Shown here piece after piece: positions 46,478 to 56,012 of a stretch of DNA of 64,000 bases. Made by a program: the position numbers and the translations under genes. The notes below the pieces were generated by a model that was given only the letters and a program-made list of their open reading frames with translations, was not told where the DNA came from and searched no databases. Source of the DNA: Nannobrachium achirus (taxonomy: Eukaryota; Chordata; Actinopteri; Myctophiformes; Myctophidae); NCBI GenBank assembly GCA_963921795.1, contig OY997650.1:12721653-12785652 (forward strand), in the 5' to 3' direction. Numbering within the stretch: position 1 is the stretch's first letter; each line of letters begins with the position of its first letter.

Positions 46478-46640
46478 CTACGTCGTCCTCAGAGGAGGCC
46501 TCGATCGGCGTCTCCACTCATCTTGGTTCTCCATACATCTGGCCAGTTCTTTCTTTAGTACGTCCACGTAGGTAGTGGGCATCGCTCCTCGACAGGGCCC
46601 AGTCTTCCTCAGTGTCCTCTGGGTCCCTCTGGGCTGGGAA
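46478..46640 (-). other. GC-rich exon-like segment, frame disrupted
   Basis: On the minus strand, after a possible acceptor CATCTTCCCAG, two frames are open in part. One reads RDPEDTEEDWALSRSDAHYL, meets TGA, then continues VETPIEASSEDDVERV to a donor-like GTG/GTAAGA at about 46469. The other reads MPTTYVDVLKKELARCMENQ and DEWRRR before a stop. Either a real exon carries a nonsense or frameshift change (pseudogene) or the coding look is accidental. Not recognised. Confidence 0.25.
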
Positions 46641-46917
46641 GATGGGCTCTCGGGACATAAACAAATAGCAGCATCAACAAAGATACTGCAGATACATTGA
46701 TAGAGCAATATAATGCTATACAATATTAATGACACTGATCATCCCCTGTATCGCTACTTCAAACTCCTGTCATCTGGGCGAAGGTACAGATCCTTGAAGG
46801 GGAAAACGGTTGGCTTTAGCAGAAGTTTTGTTCATCAGTAGTTTTCTATTGTGATAGACAGCGCTGTAACGTTTTAGGCTGACCGTCTGACAGAGAGGCA
46901 GGGACAGTGGCCTCCAT

Positions 46918-46995
46918 TTAACACACAGTTACTGTCACTGTGTGAGGAGGACACAACTAAACTCACAGTGGACTGCTACCTTCAGGACTTTGAGA
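46918..46995 (+). other. Protein-like inverted duplicate, left arm
   Basis: About 78 bp here are repeated in inverted orientation at 47753-47832. Read plus, the frame is LLSLCEEDTTKLTVDCYLQD and continues FETDLTLTGTSKTLSATLYG to TGA at about 47060. The other arm, read minus, gives SLSLCEEHTTKLAVDCYLQD then a stop. Differences are few and the frame is kept, so this may be a captured exon with two cysteines (Ig-like spacing is possible but not shown). No gene assigned. Confidence 0.3.
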
Positions 46996-47394
46996 CTGAC
47001 CTCACACTGACTGGTACCTCCAAGACATTGAGTGCAACTCTGTATGGCCGCCAGGCTTGATAGAGTAAAACCTTGTTCCATGACCAAAAAATACAGGCGC
47101 GTAGACCCACCCCATATATGCAACACAGGAGGCCAATTTATTCATTGAATTCATGGAGATTGTTTAATTTTTGTTGCATTTCTAAGACAATAATTTCATG
47201 ACCGGGTCATCAAACAGATTTATCTATTTGTGAAATTCCCATGCAAACTGATGATATTTCTAATGTGATCAATCCGTTCTCAAATCCTCTATTAACGGCT
47301 AGGTGTGCCCTCATGCTCATTTCAGCACAGCTGGAGAGCCTATTTCAATCAATTGCTTGGTTAGAAGAACTACCTGTAGTATAATATAAATATT

Positions 47395-47503
47395 TCACTC
47401 CACTTATGTATTTTTTCGTATTTTTGGGAAACTCCTCTGAGTATCACCAGAGGGGTGCCCATGTACCACCAGTGGTACACGTACCACAGTTTGAGAACCC
47501 CTG
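47395..47503. mobile_element. hAT terminal fragment
   Basis: The right end is complement of CAGGGGTTCTCAAACTGTGG, preceded by GTACCACCAGTGGTAC and CACCAGAGGGGTGCC, words typical of hAT ends with GTGGTACGTGTACCAC sub-termini. The left boundary is not found. The neighbouring 8-mer CTCTAGTG recurs in the tandem repeat to the right. Confidence 0.5.
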
Positions 47504-47520
47504 CTCTAGTGCATATAGAG

Positions 47521-47716
47521 ACCACTCTAGAGTGTTACATGGCCGTCAGGACTGAAGAGTAAAAACTCGCTCACCGCCAAACCACTCTAGTGCGTTGCAT
47601 GGCCGTCAGAAACTGAAGAGTAAAAACTCGCTCACCGCCAAAACAAGCTAGTGCATAATAGACCACTCTAGTGCTTTACATGGCCGTCAGGATTGAGGGT
47701 AGAACTCTGCTGAATG
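47521..47716. repeat. Short tandem repeat, 60-bp unit
   Basis: ACCACTCTAG..CATGGCCGTCAG..AAAAACTCGCTCACCGCC starts at 47521 and 47581 and, after a 21-bp spacer, at 47662. Two full and one partial copies. Confidence 0.7.
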
Positions 47717-47752
47717 GCCTCCAGGACTCTGACTGGAGGTACATGTAAGCTC

Positions 47753-47832
47753 AACTCAAATCCTGAAGGTAGCAGTCCACTGCGAGTTTAGTTGTGTGCT
47801 CCTCACACAGTGACAGTGACTGTGTGTCAGGG
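47753..47832 (-). other. Protein-like inverted duplicate, right arm
   Basis: Inverted partner of 46918-46995, with CAGTGACAGTGACTGTGTG at its right end. See the left arm for the conserved frame. The 760 bp between the arms contain the hAT fragment and the 60-bp repeat. Confidence 0.35.
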
Positions 47833-47932
47833 TAGACCTTGAAGTGGAAAAGGGGTCGCTTTAGAATCATGGGATGCAGAAAGATTTGAACTGATTTCTT
47901 ATTTGTGAGAAAATGTGTACATTGACCTAAAC

Positions 47933-47990
47933 CAGCGGTTCTCAAACTATGGGTCCTGAACCAAAGTGGGGTCGAGGGGTGGTGCCTCGA
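47933..47990. mobile_element. hAT terminal fragment next to microsatellite
   Basis: CAGCGGTTCTCAAACTATGG followed by GTCCTGAACC is a typical hAT-type left end. The element is cut by the CA repeat and its right end is not identified. Confidence 0.5.
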
Positions 47991-48145
<155 letters not shown>

Positions 48146-48147
48146 TG

Positions 48148-48890
48148 CCCACCAGAGGGGCACGGCACAAACGACGTCTGAGATCCCCCGCCTCAGAGAC
48201 GGCGGACCCTAACGCAATGCGCACTTCGAGTGCTTGGCACCTCGTTCCTCCCATCAGCCGTACTCCTCAGCCCCTCAACCCCCTACGCAACTCCACGCAG
48301 ACCGCTCCACGCGATAAGGAGGCTGAGAGGCTCTTCCCGTGTTTCACTGGTGCATGAGGGGAACAAGAGACTGGAACGAGGAGAGGGAAAACCCAACACG
48401 GGGGCCCTCGCATGACTGGCTTTGTGGATGCGGCTCACCATTGACCCGTAGGCCGTCGGGGACGCTATGCCCCGCTCTGCCCGCCTCTGGGGTACGGCAC
48501 AAACGAAACCTGAGATCCCCCGCCCCCAGAAGGAGACGGGAAGACCCTAGTTCAATGTGCACTTCGAGCGAAAGCGCCTCAACCATTTCCTCAGTCATAC
48601 TCCTCAACACTCCGACCCCGCCTGCTCCGCACGGAACGCTCCGCATGGGTGGGAGGCCAAAGCATTCCCTTTTTTGCACCGCTACCACGCGACTTAGGAC
48701 ACCTGCGGTGAGGGCTCCGCGCCCACACCACACAAAAAATCGAACGCAACAGGCAGATCCCCACCCCAAGCGATCAAGGGCCCCGGGCAACCGGTAGCCC
48801 AAGCGTGGCAAGGGGTGAGGAAAAGCCCCACCGAGGCAAAGGGAGATCCGATCCCACCTGACCCGCGCCAGGGAGGGCATCGAACCTAGA
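48148..48890. repeat. GC-rich block with two diverged direct copies
   Basis: CACGGCACAAACGACGTCTG..AGATCCCCCGCC (from about 48148) and TACGGCACAAACGAAACCTG..AGATCCCCCGCC (from about 48490) start two related copies about 330 bp apart. On the minus strand they encode similar peptides: ALEVRIALGS..AGDLRRRLCRAPLVG and SLEVHIELGS..AGDLRFRLCRTPEAG. The minus frame of the right copy is open for 178 codons (48344-48880), and plus frames are also long because GC-rich DNA has few stops. It may be a fragment of a repeated element; I do not recognise it. Confidence 0.45.
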
Positions 48891-49589
48891 GGTCAATAGT
48901 GTGTGAGTGTGTGTGGAGGACTGCTACTAAGGGTCTTACCTGTATGGATGAAACATCAGGTCACATGTCCTCTGTGCTGGGCACGTCCTACAGCTGGCCA
49001 CACCCCTTCCACCACCATCCACACTGTTCACTCCCCTGGGTCGTCAAAAACACAATCCGCACAAAGTAAAAGAATATTAAATGATACTGTTCTCTTTCTT
49101 TGTTCTTATAAGACCTCGTCTTTATTTCAGACTCATGGGCCCATATAAAAGAGGACAGCACATAATATACTAGTAAGACACCCAAGGGCGAAAAGCGACC
49201 TCGCCCTAAAGGGCCTCCATATATTGGCATTCCCATATGAAGTCCTGTTAGGGGAACCACACTGAAACAATCATGAAAAAATATTACATGGAACAAAAAT
49301 CCCACACTCTGCTCTTGCTCACCTGCTTGTTTTTATTTAAATTAACACGTTTCGGTCCCACTGGACCTTCATCAAGAGCATGCATGGGCGGCCCAGGCGG
49401 CCCGTTGCCCATGGGCCGCATTTGGCCCTCACCTTCATTTATTGCGTCCCGCAGGTTAAAATCGGAATACTGACATATTATTGATTTCAGCTGTTTCAAT
49501 TCCAAACATGCAAACATGACCTGCTTTAGTTACTTCAGTTTACTGTACATTAGTAGCTTAAAAATGTTATTTTTCATGATTACAGTTAA
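48891..49589. other. Gene-free sequence with repeat fragments
   Basis: Contains the 49214-49250 copy of the 836-872 motif. At 49346-49379 ACACGTTTCGGTCCCACTGG followed by ACCTTCATCAAGAGC is a word-pair of a kind seen near ends of vertebrate DNA repeats. At 49382-49435 GC-rich GGCGGCCCAGGCGGCCC and CATGGGCCGCATTTGGCCC. No gene. Confidence 0.4.
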
Positions 49590-49631
49590 GAAATAGCAAA
49601 AATAGTCAATCTACAAGCACAAAACGCATCG

Positions 49632-50086
49632 CCCTGAGTTACTAGGGCCCAAGGTGGAGGAGCCTTAATTATTTTATACTTTAGCTATAGCAGATCTACA
49701 AGCTCACAGCGTGGCACCGAGTGCCGCGCTGCGAGCTTGTAGATCTACTATTTTTGAAAAGTCATGAAAATGTGTGCAAATCTTTGAATATATGTATTTT
49801 TTAAGCAAACATTTGTAACTCAAAAGTTGCTTATGGGAAACATAGGTTTTTCAAAAAACCCAAAGAAGGATTTGAAACATTCAAAGACTTGCACAAATGT
49901 TCACGATTTTTAAAAAATAGCAGATCTACAAGCTCGGTACCGCGCTGTGAGCTTGTATATCTGCTATTTTTCAATAGTTAAAGCACAAAATAATGTGTAA
50001 TAATGCGTTCCCCCTATGAAGAACATTCATTGGGGGCCCGCAGTGAATCCTTGTACCCAGGGTCCAGAATTTGGTGCAACACCCCT
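49632..50086 (+). mobile_element. hAT-like MITE, 'GGGGCGTCACA' family, left-truncated
   Basis: Starts within CCTGAGTTACTAGGGCCCAA (the sub-terminal block of the copies at 54050 and 61312) and ends CAGTGAATCCTTGTACCCAG..TTTGGTGCAACACCCCTG. It contains two palindromic modules (49686-49755 with GGCACCGAGTGCC at the apex, and 49913-49972). A lone arm, AATAGTCAATCTACAAGC, lies just to its left at 49597. The usual left terminus CAGGGGCGTCACA is missing. Confidence 0.65.
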
Positions 50087-50339
50087 GTATCTATAGCTTG
50101 TATATCTGCTATTTTTCAATAGTTAAAGCACAAAAAAACAATGCGCAAAAATGCGTTCCCAGTTCCTCCTATCTTATATTTACAATTGAGTAAGAGCCGC
50201 ATCCCACTTCCAAGCCCATTCACGCCCACTTTGCATTGACTTCAACTCAACTTCAACTCAACGGTAGGGAGAAGAACGTACTGGGTAGGGAGAAGAGCGT
50301 AAGGAATACCGCCCAGGCGCCCACAACCCTATGCCGTCC

Positions 50340-50416
50340 GCTCATTCGCTAGAGAGCAAGAGAGAGAGAGAGAGAGTCTCAGGTTACAAGAGGGAAGGGG
50401 GGGTCAGCTGCACAGG

Positions 50417-50488
<72 letters not shown>

Positions 50489-50571
50489 CTCAGGTTACAA
50501 GAGGGAAGGGGGGGGGGGGTCAGCTGCACAGGGGGAGAGAGAGAGAGAGAGAGGGGTCAGCTGCACAGGGG

Positions 50572-50608
<37 letters not shown>
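50340..50608. repeat. Compound (GA)n / (CA)n microsatellite with internal duplication
   Basis: GA runs at about 50358-50375, 50418-50487 and 50535-50553, and CA at 50573-50608. The connecting words CAGGTTACAAGAGGGAAGG and GTCAGCTGCACAGGGGG are repeated two to three times, so the whole block expanded as a unit. Confidence 0.95.
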
Positions 50609-50612
<4 letters not shown>

Positions 50613-50949
50613 AATCCTTTAGGGGTCCATTTGGTTCCAGCCCAGCTGAATAAATCCCAGGTAAAAAACTAAAAAGATCCATATAAATCCTTCTCTGCCA
50701 TTATAACTGTAATAGGCTGACAGTTTGAGAGAGCATCTATATATGATCACGTGGCACACGGAGTTCCTAACCGGAAGTGCGTCCGGCGGTCAAATATGTC
50801 CGACCGGAAACGTGCGCTGCGGCACAATAGTTCCGCCACAATAGTTCCCCCCCCAATTTTTTTTTTTTTTTACTTTTTTTTTTTTTACTTTTTTTTTCTT
50901 TTCTTTTTTAACTAGATGTCAGCGGCCCGAAGGGCCGCGATCCTCTAGT
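50609..50949. other. Unassigned stretch with T tract and GC hairpin
   Basis: 50850-50911 is a broken T-rich tract. It is preceded by CpG-rich sequence (AACCGGAAGTGCGTCCGGCG, GACCGGAAACGTGCGC) and followed at 50932-50948 by a perfect hairpin GCGGCCCGAAGGGCCGC. No gene or named element. Confidence 0.5.
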
Positions 50950-51330
50950 AAAGAACATTCATGGGGGGCCCCACAGTGAATCCTTGTACCCAGGAGGACC
51001 CAGAATTTTGTGCGACACCCCTGCCCACAAGACAGCCAGTGTTGCACCCCACCGTTCAACTGTTTCCACAGGTCATCCACATAAAGGTTAACCCTTTAAG
51101 ACCTGGAACCACTTTGACCATTATTTTATGCTTTAACTATTACAAAATAGCAGATATCTTTTCGCTGCCAGCTTGTAGATTTTTTTTTTTTTTTATCATG
51201 ACATTTTTTGCAAATCTTCTTCTTGATGTTTTGTATTTTCAATAGGGGGTCCCTAGCTGGAACAACATATTTTGAGACGGGGGTCCACGGCCAAATACAT
51301 GTAATTTTGGGGGTCCTTGACGTGGAAAGG
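50950..51330. mobile_element. Fragments of the 'GGGGCGTCACA' MITE family
   Basis: 50956-51024 is the right end (GGGGCCCCACAGTGAATCC..GTGCGACACCCCTG). 51142-51183 is a damaged palindromic module (AATAGCAGATATC..CCAGCTTGTAGAT). 51240-51320 has the interior words GGGGGTCCCTAGC and GGGGGTCCTTGACGTGG. The word CACAAGACAGCCAGTGTTG follows at 51027 and recurs at 51877, so the segment between may be a local duplication or insertion. Confidence 0.5.
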
Positions 51331-51475
51331 TCAGAGATGATGAGAGGCACTGATTTAGAAGAAGGATATAGAAGACATTTATAGAATCGGGTCAAAATGT
51401 TGAAAGACTTTTATCAAAAATACAAACTCACAGCTGTCTATTTTTGTATAGTTTGCATAAAGCATAAAATAATGG

Positions 51476-51883
51476 TTAAAGTAATAATGTGTTCCCGGTA
51501 TAAAAAAGGGTGTTAAACAACATACGTAGGGTATAAAAGCCCACTCTGGCAGACCCCATTACTGACTGCTTCAGAAATGCACTTTCCCCATTCACCCAAT
51601 ATGTATGGGTCACGACTGGAGTAAGAAATCCCAAAAGGTACAGTTTCATGACAGTACAGTTCACTCCTACAAAGTCAGCTAAAAGGAAAAGCACATGGCT
51701 CATCATGAGATCATTTTTTAACTCATAACATGGAATGACAGACAGACAGAAAAGTACTATGCAGAAAAGAATGTGGAAAAATAAATGGTAGCCTATATAC
51801 AACTCCTTCAAGGCCTTCGGTAGGGCTTTCCACAGAACGCAGGGCCTACACAAAACCAAATCAACCAACAGTGTCACCCACAA
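51476..51883 (-). other. Long minus-strand open frame, hydrophobic, doubtful
   Basis: The frame is open for 135 codons but has no upstream ATG; the nearest ATG is internal. The predicted peptide is strongly hydrophobic, with two likely membrane segments (around LFFHILFCIVLFCLSVIPC and MSHVLFLLADFVGVN). About 150 bp of it (51650-51805) recur at 52070-52215 with frame-breaking indels. A frame of this length is expected by chance a few times in 64 kb, so I do not accept it as a gene, but record it as the most protein-like long frame of the region. Confidence 0.15.
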
Positions 51884-51896
51884 GACAGCCAGTGTT

Positions 51897-52235
51897 GTTT
51901 GTATATCTATAGCTTGTATATCTGCTATTTCTCAATAGTTAAAGCACAAAAAACAATGTAAATTATTAACTATATCAAATGCTCTAGAAAACTGGTTCCC
52001 AAACACTGGGTCGGGACCCATTTGTGGGTCACAGACCAATATGACTGTAGTGAAAAATCCAGTTAAAAATCAAGGTACAGTTCACTCCTACAAAGGCAAA
52101 AAGCTAAAAGGAAAAGCACATGGCTCATTGAGATCCTTTTTTTTTTAACTCATAACATGGAATGACAGATAGAAAAGTACTATGCAGAGAAAAATGGTAG
52201 CCTATACAATAGAAAGGTCAGGGGAGGTAAGGTTA
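51897..52235. repeat. Module arm, hAT end and local duplicate
   Basis: 51905-51935 is a lone module arm (TAGCTTGTATATCTGCTATT). 51990-52040 is a hAT-type end (ACTGGTTCCCAAACACTGGG followed by TCGGGACCC). 52070-52215 is a second copy of 51650-51805 (TACAGTTCACTCCTACAAAG, GGAAAAGCACATGGCTCAT). Confidence 0.6.
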
Positions 52236-52319
52236 GGCTAAGTTTACTGTTTACTTTACTTAACCTGTATTACAAAACATTGTAAAAATCAACATCCCCA
52301 AAAGGATTCAAAAGAATGG

Positions 52320-52487
52320 TAGTTAGGTTGCAATGTTACTCTGTGTTTGCTCTGCCATCATATTAACTTGTGATTTTTGCATATTAATCAGGAACAATTT
52401 AACAACAAATAGTTAATATGATGGCAGGGGAAGCACTGCACAGATATAGCAAGTCTTTGTACACAGTAAAGTTGCAACCAAACTTAC
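52320..52487. mobile_element. 170-bp fold-back element
   Basis: Left arm TTAGGTTGCAATGTTACTC..GCTCTGCCATCATATTAACT pairs with the right arm AGTTAATATGATGGCAGGGG..GTAAAGTTGCAACCAAACT. A small MITE is likely; a target duplication is not clear. Confidence 0.6.
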
Positions 52488-53222
52488 CTTGAATAACATT
52501 ACCGTGGATGTAATCAATCCAGTTACTGTAGCCCTTCTATTTAATAATCCTTTCCAAGATGGCCGTGATGTGAATAAGGTCTATAGCATTAGCAGCAGGC
52601 GTTGTTTGGGCCTTGCGGTTTCAAATTCTCTTTGAAAAGTAAAACAGTTAACTTTGACAATAAAAGACAAATTTACAGCCAGGTGGAAATGATTTGTGTC
52701 AGGTTTACAGGTTATTTTACGGTAACATGACAGTTTTAAAGATACATGGGGTGGTTCAACTTACCCACAGGCTTATGGTTTAGCATAGCAACATGCTTTG
52801 TTTGGGCCTAGTGGTAACACTAAACTTAGCTGATTTCTCTATGGTCAGGACTCCAATAAGAAGCAGGCCTACGGTGTGTTATGGAATTAATCAAGAATAT
52901 GTGATTATTTCTGGGTGTTTTTCATACCAGTGATTCTTCACAGCTTCTTCTCTTCAAAACAACCTGGAAGGAAGTGAACATTACAGGACAGGATGCAGAA
53001 TTCTGAATATAAAGAATATTGTGCCTCCGGTGGGGACAACATGCAACTACACCTCTAAATCATAACATTAAGTTTGACAGCCTATTCGGGTTTCAAACCA
53101 CAAAAAAGGCAATTTGCTTCAGTACACTGACATTAAGTTTTCACACAAGTTTTCACACGAGAAATCAATAACACAATGAAGGTTAAGTAGAGATCAATTG
53201 GCCATTTCACAGGATATTTAGT
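52488..53222. other. No recognised gene; exon-like scraps on minus strand
   Basis: Minus-strand splice-like signals exist: acceptor CACTTCCTTCCAG at about 52966 with donor CACTG/GTATGA at 52928, and a donor TTCAAG/GTAAGT at about 52491 after the frame KGYSNWIDYIHGNVIQ. The upstream frame AANAIDLIHITAILERIIK is separated from it by one TAG. They do not assemble into a gene. TTTGTTTGGGCCT occurs at 52606 and about 52799 as a short dispersed repeat. Confidence 0.3.
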
Positions 53223-53560
53223 TTGGAGAGGCAGCAACTTTGACAACAAAGAAAAGAAAAGAAAAATAAGAAAAAGTACAAAAGTATTGGTATCAAAATG
53301 TACTTAAAGTACCAAAAGTAGAAAGTACATATTGTGCAGAAAGTTTTCAAATAGTATATAAAATGTAACATGCATTGTGAGCTTGTAGATCGTCTATTTT
53401 ACTGTTATAGGGCTGAAGTGGTTAATGTATGTTTTGTAATAATAATCAAAGTAACTTAAGTTTTCAAATAACTGTAGTGGGGTAAAAAGTATGATATTTG
53501 CCTCTGAGATGTAGTGGAGTGGAAGTAAAAGTACAGAAAATTGGAAATATTCCTCTAAAC
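53223..53560. repeat. Teleost 'AAGTACTTT' dispersed repeat, with a module arm
   Basis: Sequence rich in AAAAGTACAAAAGTA, GTACTTAAAGTACC and AGTGGAAGTAAAAGTACAG is the diverged interior of a repeat very common in fish (see 55320-55520). A lone arm, GTGAGCTTGTAGATCGTCTA, interrupts it at 53377-53397. A further piece with the terminal TTAGTTACTTTACAACACTG is at 53898-53917. Confidence 0.6.
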
Positions 53561-53850
53561 CCTAGGGGGTCCTCAGAGTTACTACAGGGGGTCCTCCAAA
53601 TCTCTGTGTGATATGAACATTTTATTTCCTGAGAACTTTAGCAAAAAATAGCCGATCTACAAGCTCACAACGCCTCGCGGAGCTTGTAGATCGGCTATTT
53701 TAGGCAAAGGGGTTTAATGTAGAGGGGGAAAAGAGCAGACTAAATACAGAGTGAAAGATCAAGTTAATACACTTGATGGTTCAAGTGGTTAAATATCTGA
53801 AAACACAAATTGACATGAATCCAAAATACACTGATGATCGTGCTGTCAAG
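53561..53850 (+). mobile_element. hAT-like MITE, 'GGGGTCTTCAA' family, truncated
   Basis: CCCTAGGGGGTCCTCAGAGT and GGGGTCCTCCAAATCTC match the left interior of the elements at 54838 and 60591. Hairpin module at 53644-53701 (AATAGCCGATCTACAAGC with apex CAACGCCTCGCGG). The right part runs to GACATGAATCCAAAATACAC and is then replaced by the AGTACTTT repeat. Both terminal repeats are absent. Confidence 0.7.
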
Positions 53851-54049
53851 CTCTAAAGTAAAGTAAAAAACAAAAAAAGTATGTGAGTAAATGTAATTAG
53901 TTACTTTACAACACTGCTTACATACAGTACATGAGTAAATATACTCTTCCCCCCCAACCAACCACAGCTCATCCGGGTCCGGGGGGGACCCTCCTATGTT
54001 CCACATATTAGCATAGCAGATATAGGATAATATCCTGGCCTCCAGGGAG

Positions 54050-54518
54050 CAGGGGCGTCACAAGGGGTAGGAAAGTGGGACTGAGTTACCAGGGCCCAAG
54101 GTGGAGGGGCCCTAGTAACTTTAGCTGTTGAAAAATAGCAGATATACAAGCGAGCTTGTAGATCTGCTATTTTTTGAAAAGTCGTGAAAATGTGCGCAAA
54201 TCTTTGAATATATGTATTTTTTAAGTGAACATTTGTAACTCAAATTTTGCTTCTGGGGGGTCCCCCTGGAACTAAATATTTTGAGATGGGGGGTCCTTCG
54301 CATGAAAAAGTTTGAGCATCACTGACATGGAAACATATAGGTTTCTTGGCACACATTTTCACGATTTTTCAAAAATAGCAGATCTACAAGCTTGCAGCGC
54401 GGCACTCGGTGCCGCGCTGTGAGCTTGTATATCTGCTATTTTTCAATAGTTAACATTCATGGGGGGCCCCGCAGTGAATCCTTGTACCCAGGGCCCAGAA
54501 TTTGGTGTGACGCCCCTG
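54050..54518 (+). mobile_element. hAT-like MITE, 'GGGGCGTCACA' family, complete
   Basis: Left end CAGGGGCGTCACAAGGGG, right end complement CAGGGGCGTCACACC. Perfect 8-bp duplication CCAGGGAG at 54042-54049 and 54519-54526. Two palindromic modules lie inside: 54131-54175 (no GC apex) and 54370-54443 (apex GCGCGGCACTCGGTGCCGCG). Between them are GGGGTCCCCCTGGAAC and GGGGGGTCCTTCGCATG. No coding capacity. Confidence 0.88.
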
Positions 54519-54526
54519 CCAGGGAG

Positions 54527-54829
54527 CCATATGGTAATCTAAGCATGACTCATTCTGAGGGAGATTAAGCACAAATCCCCAACGGAGGCAGGAGCAAGCT
54601 CCTCGTAATACCTTTCCATCACCATTGCTCACAATCGCAGGCTCAGACCTGGAGGGGAAAGCAAGGGGAGTCATCATTTCCTTTTAAAAGCCCCCCAAAA
54701 TAAATAAATATGTGACGTTTTTATTATTTCACTCCTCAAAAGAAAGCCAGAGCACATATTTATATGCCCCCCTGGAATGTTTGATCACAGCGTTCTCAAT
54801 CTCACTTTGATCGTATATGAATACAATCA
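54527..54829. other. No feature seen
   Basis: Mixed sequence with short open frames only; no repeat or gene recognised. Confidence 0.4.
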
Positions 54830-54837
54830 CCTTAAGG

Positions 54838-55281
54838 CAGGGGTCGATCTTCAACAGGGGGTCCGGGGACCCCTAGGAGGTCCTCAGAGTTACTACAGGG
54901 GAGGCCTCCAAATCTTTGTGTGATAGAAACTTTTTCCCCACCTTTTTTGTATTAACCATTTGAACCCCAGTGTCCATATTCTGAGAATTTGAGCCAAAAA
55001 TAGCAGATCTACAAGCTCACAACGCTATTTTCGGCAAAGAGCTTTGGTGTAGAGGGGGAAAAAGAGCAGACTAAGTACAGAGTGAAAGGTCGAGTTTATT
55101 AAGTATTGACGGTTCAAGTGGTTAAATATCTGAAAACACAAATTGACATGAATCCAAAATACACTGATGATCGTGCTGTCAAACGATGAAACTATGGAAT
55201 CTATAAAAAGGTTGTGGGGGTCCCTGCTTCATCTCTCTCTCAACTAAGGGGTCCCTGGCCTGAATACGTTGAAGACCCCTG
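54838..55281 (+). mobile_element. hAT-like MITE, 'GGGGTCTTCAA' family
   Basis: Left end CAGGGGTCGATCTTCAAC (a GA insertion against relatives), right end complement CAGGGGTCTTCAACG. Flanks CCTTAAGG (54830-54837) and CCTTAAGT (55282-55289) match at 7 of 8 bases. The central module is reduced to one arm (54996-55025, AAATAGCAGATCTACAAGC). Confidence 0.85.
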
Positions 55282-55319
55282 CCTTAAGTGTGAGTAAGTG
55301 AGTGAGTGACCCCTGACCA

Positions 55320-55520
55320 GTGTTGTAAAGTAACTAAGTGCATTTACTTTAACAGGACATTCTGAATAATGAGTACTTTCTACTTTTGTACTTTTAGAAC
55401 ATTTTGATGCCTGTTGAATCCCGGACTTTTACTTGTAATGGAGTATTTCTACATTGCAGTATTGATACTTTTACTTGGTGCTTTTCTCACCACTGACACC
55501 AAATGAATTCAGATAGTAGG
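55320..55520. repeat. Teleost 'GTTGTAAAGTAACTAAG' dispersed repeat
   Basis: Starts CAGTGTTGTAAAGTAACTAA, then CTTTCTACTTTTGTAC, TTTTACTTGTAATGGAGTA and TTGATACTTTTACTTGG. I recognise this as the repeat widespread in teleosts, thought to be a DNA-transposon relic. Fragments are at 53223-53560, 53850-53945 and 58625-58730. Confidence 0.75.
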
Positions 55521-55836
55521 CTATACCTGGGCCTTTCTTCCTTATAATTGCTCAAAGCAGACATTAGTTAGGATGAGTTCATACTCACACCATCCATCAG
55601 GTGTGTGTGTCTCATAACTTGTGCGGTTAAGATGAGCCACCTGATGGATGAGGGGAATAGCTTGTTAGAATGGGCTTCTGGCTCCTCCAACCAAAGGATC
55701 CTCCAATGTGGTGTGACTGTGAACAATAAACATCAGACGGCGTCGGAACATCGGGGGCAAAGTTTGACACCAACATTTTTCCATGTGTTTTTTTGAGCGG
55801 TGGTCACAACGCTCCTATACGTGGCCGTGTGTGTGG
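55521..55836. other. No feature seen
   Basis: No gene or named repeat. ACACCATCCATCAGGTG (55588-55604) and CACCTGATGGATGAGGGG (about 55637) form a short inverted repeat. Confidence 0.4.
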
Positions 55837-55872
55837 GTCTGTCTGTCTGTCTGTCTGTCTGTATGTCTGTCT
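55837..55872. repeat. (GTCT)n microsatellite
   Basis: Nine tetranucleotide copies with one GTAT interruption. Confidence 0.95.
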
Positions 55873-55934
55873 CCGTGTCCGTAGCCTGCAGTAACCTTTT
55901 CTGACCACACATGTTAAGGGAGGGGCGCTGTTGC

Positions 55935-55939
<5 letters not shown>

Positions 55940-56011
<72 letters not shown>
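55940..56011. repeat. (CA)n microsatellite
   Basis: About 36 uninterrupted CA copies, preceded by CACACGCACA. Confidence 0.97.

Positions 56012-56012
<1 letters not shown>

Noticed and set aside
46123..46575. 150-codon plus frame
   Set aside because: Runs across a hAT-like MITE, its hairpin and an AT-rich stretch; Ser/Thr/His-rich and without domain signs.
48339..48797. 152-codon plus frame in the GC-rich block
   Set aside because: Antisense to the 178-codon minus frame; long frames on both strands are expected in GC-rich DNA. Conservation between the duplicated copies is clearer for the minus frame.
50331..50672. Arg-Glu repeat protein
   Set aside because: Translation of the GA microsatellite.
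52488..53222. Multi-exon minus-strand gene from scattered splice-like sites
   Set aside because: Candidate exons are 36-60 nt, have stops in the phases needed and do not join into one frame.
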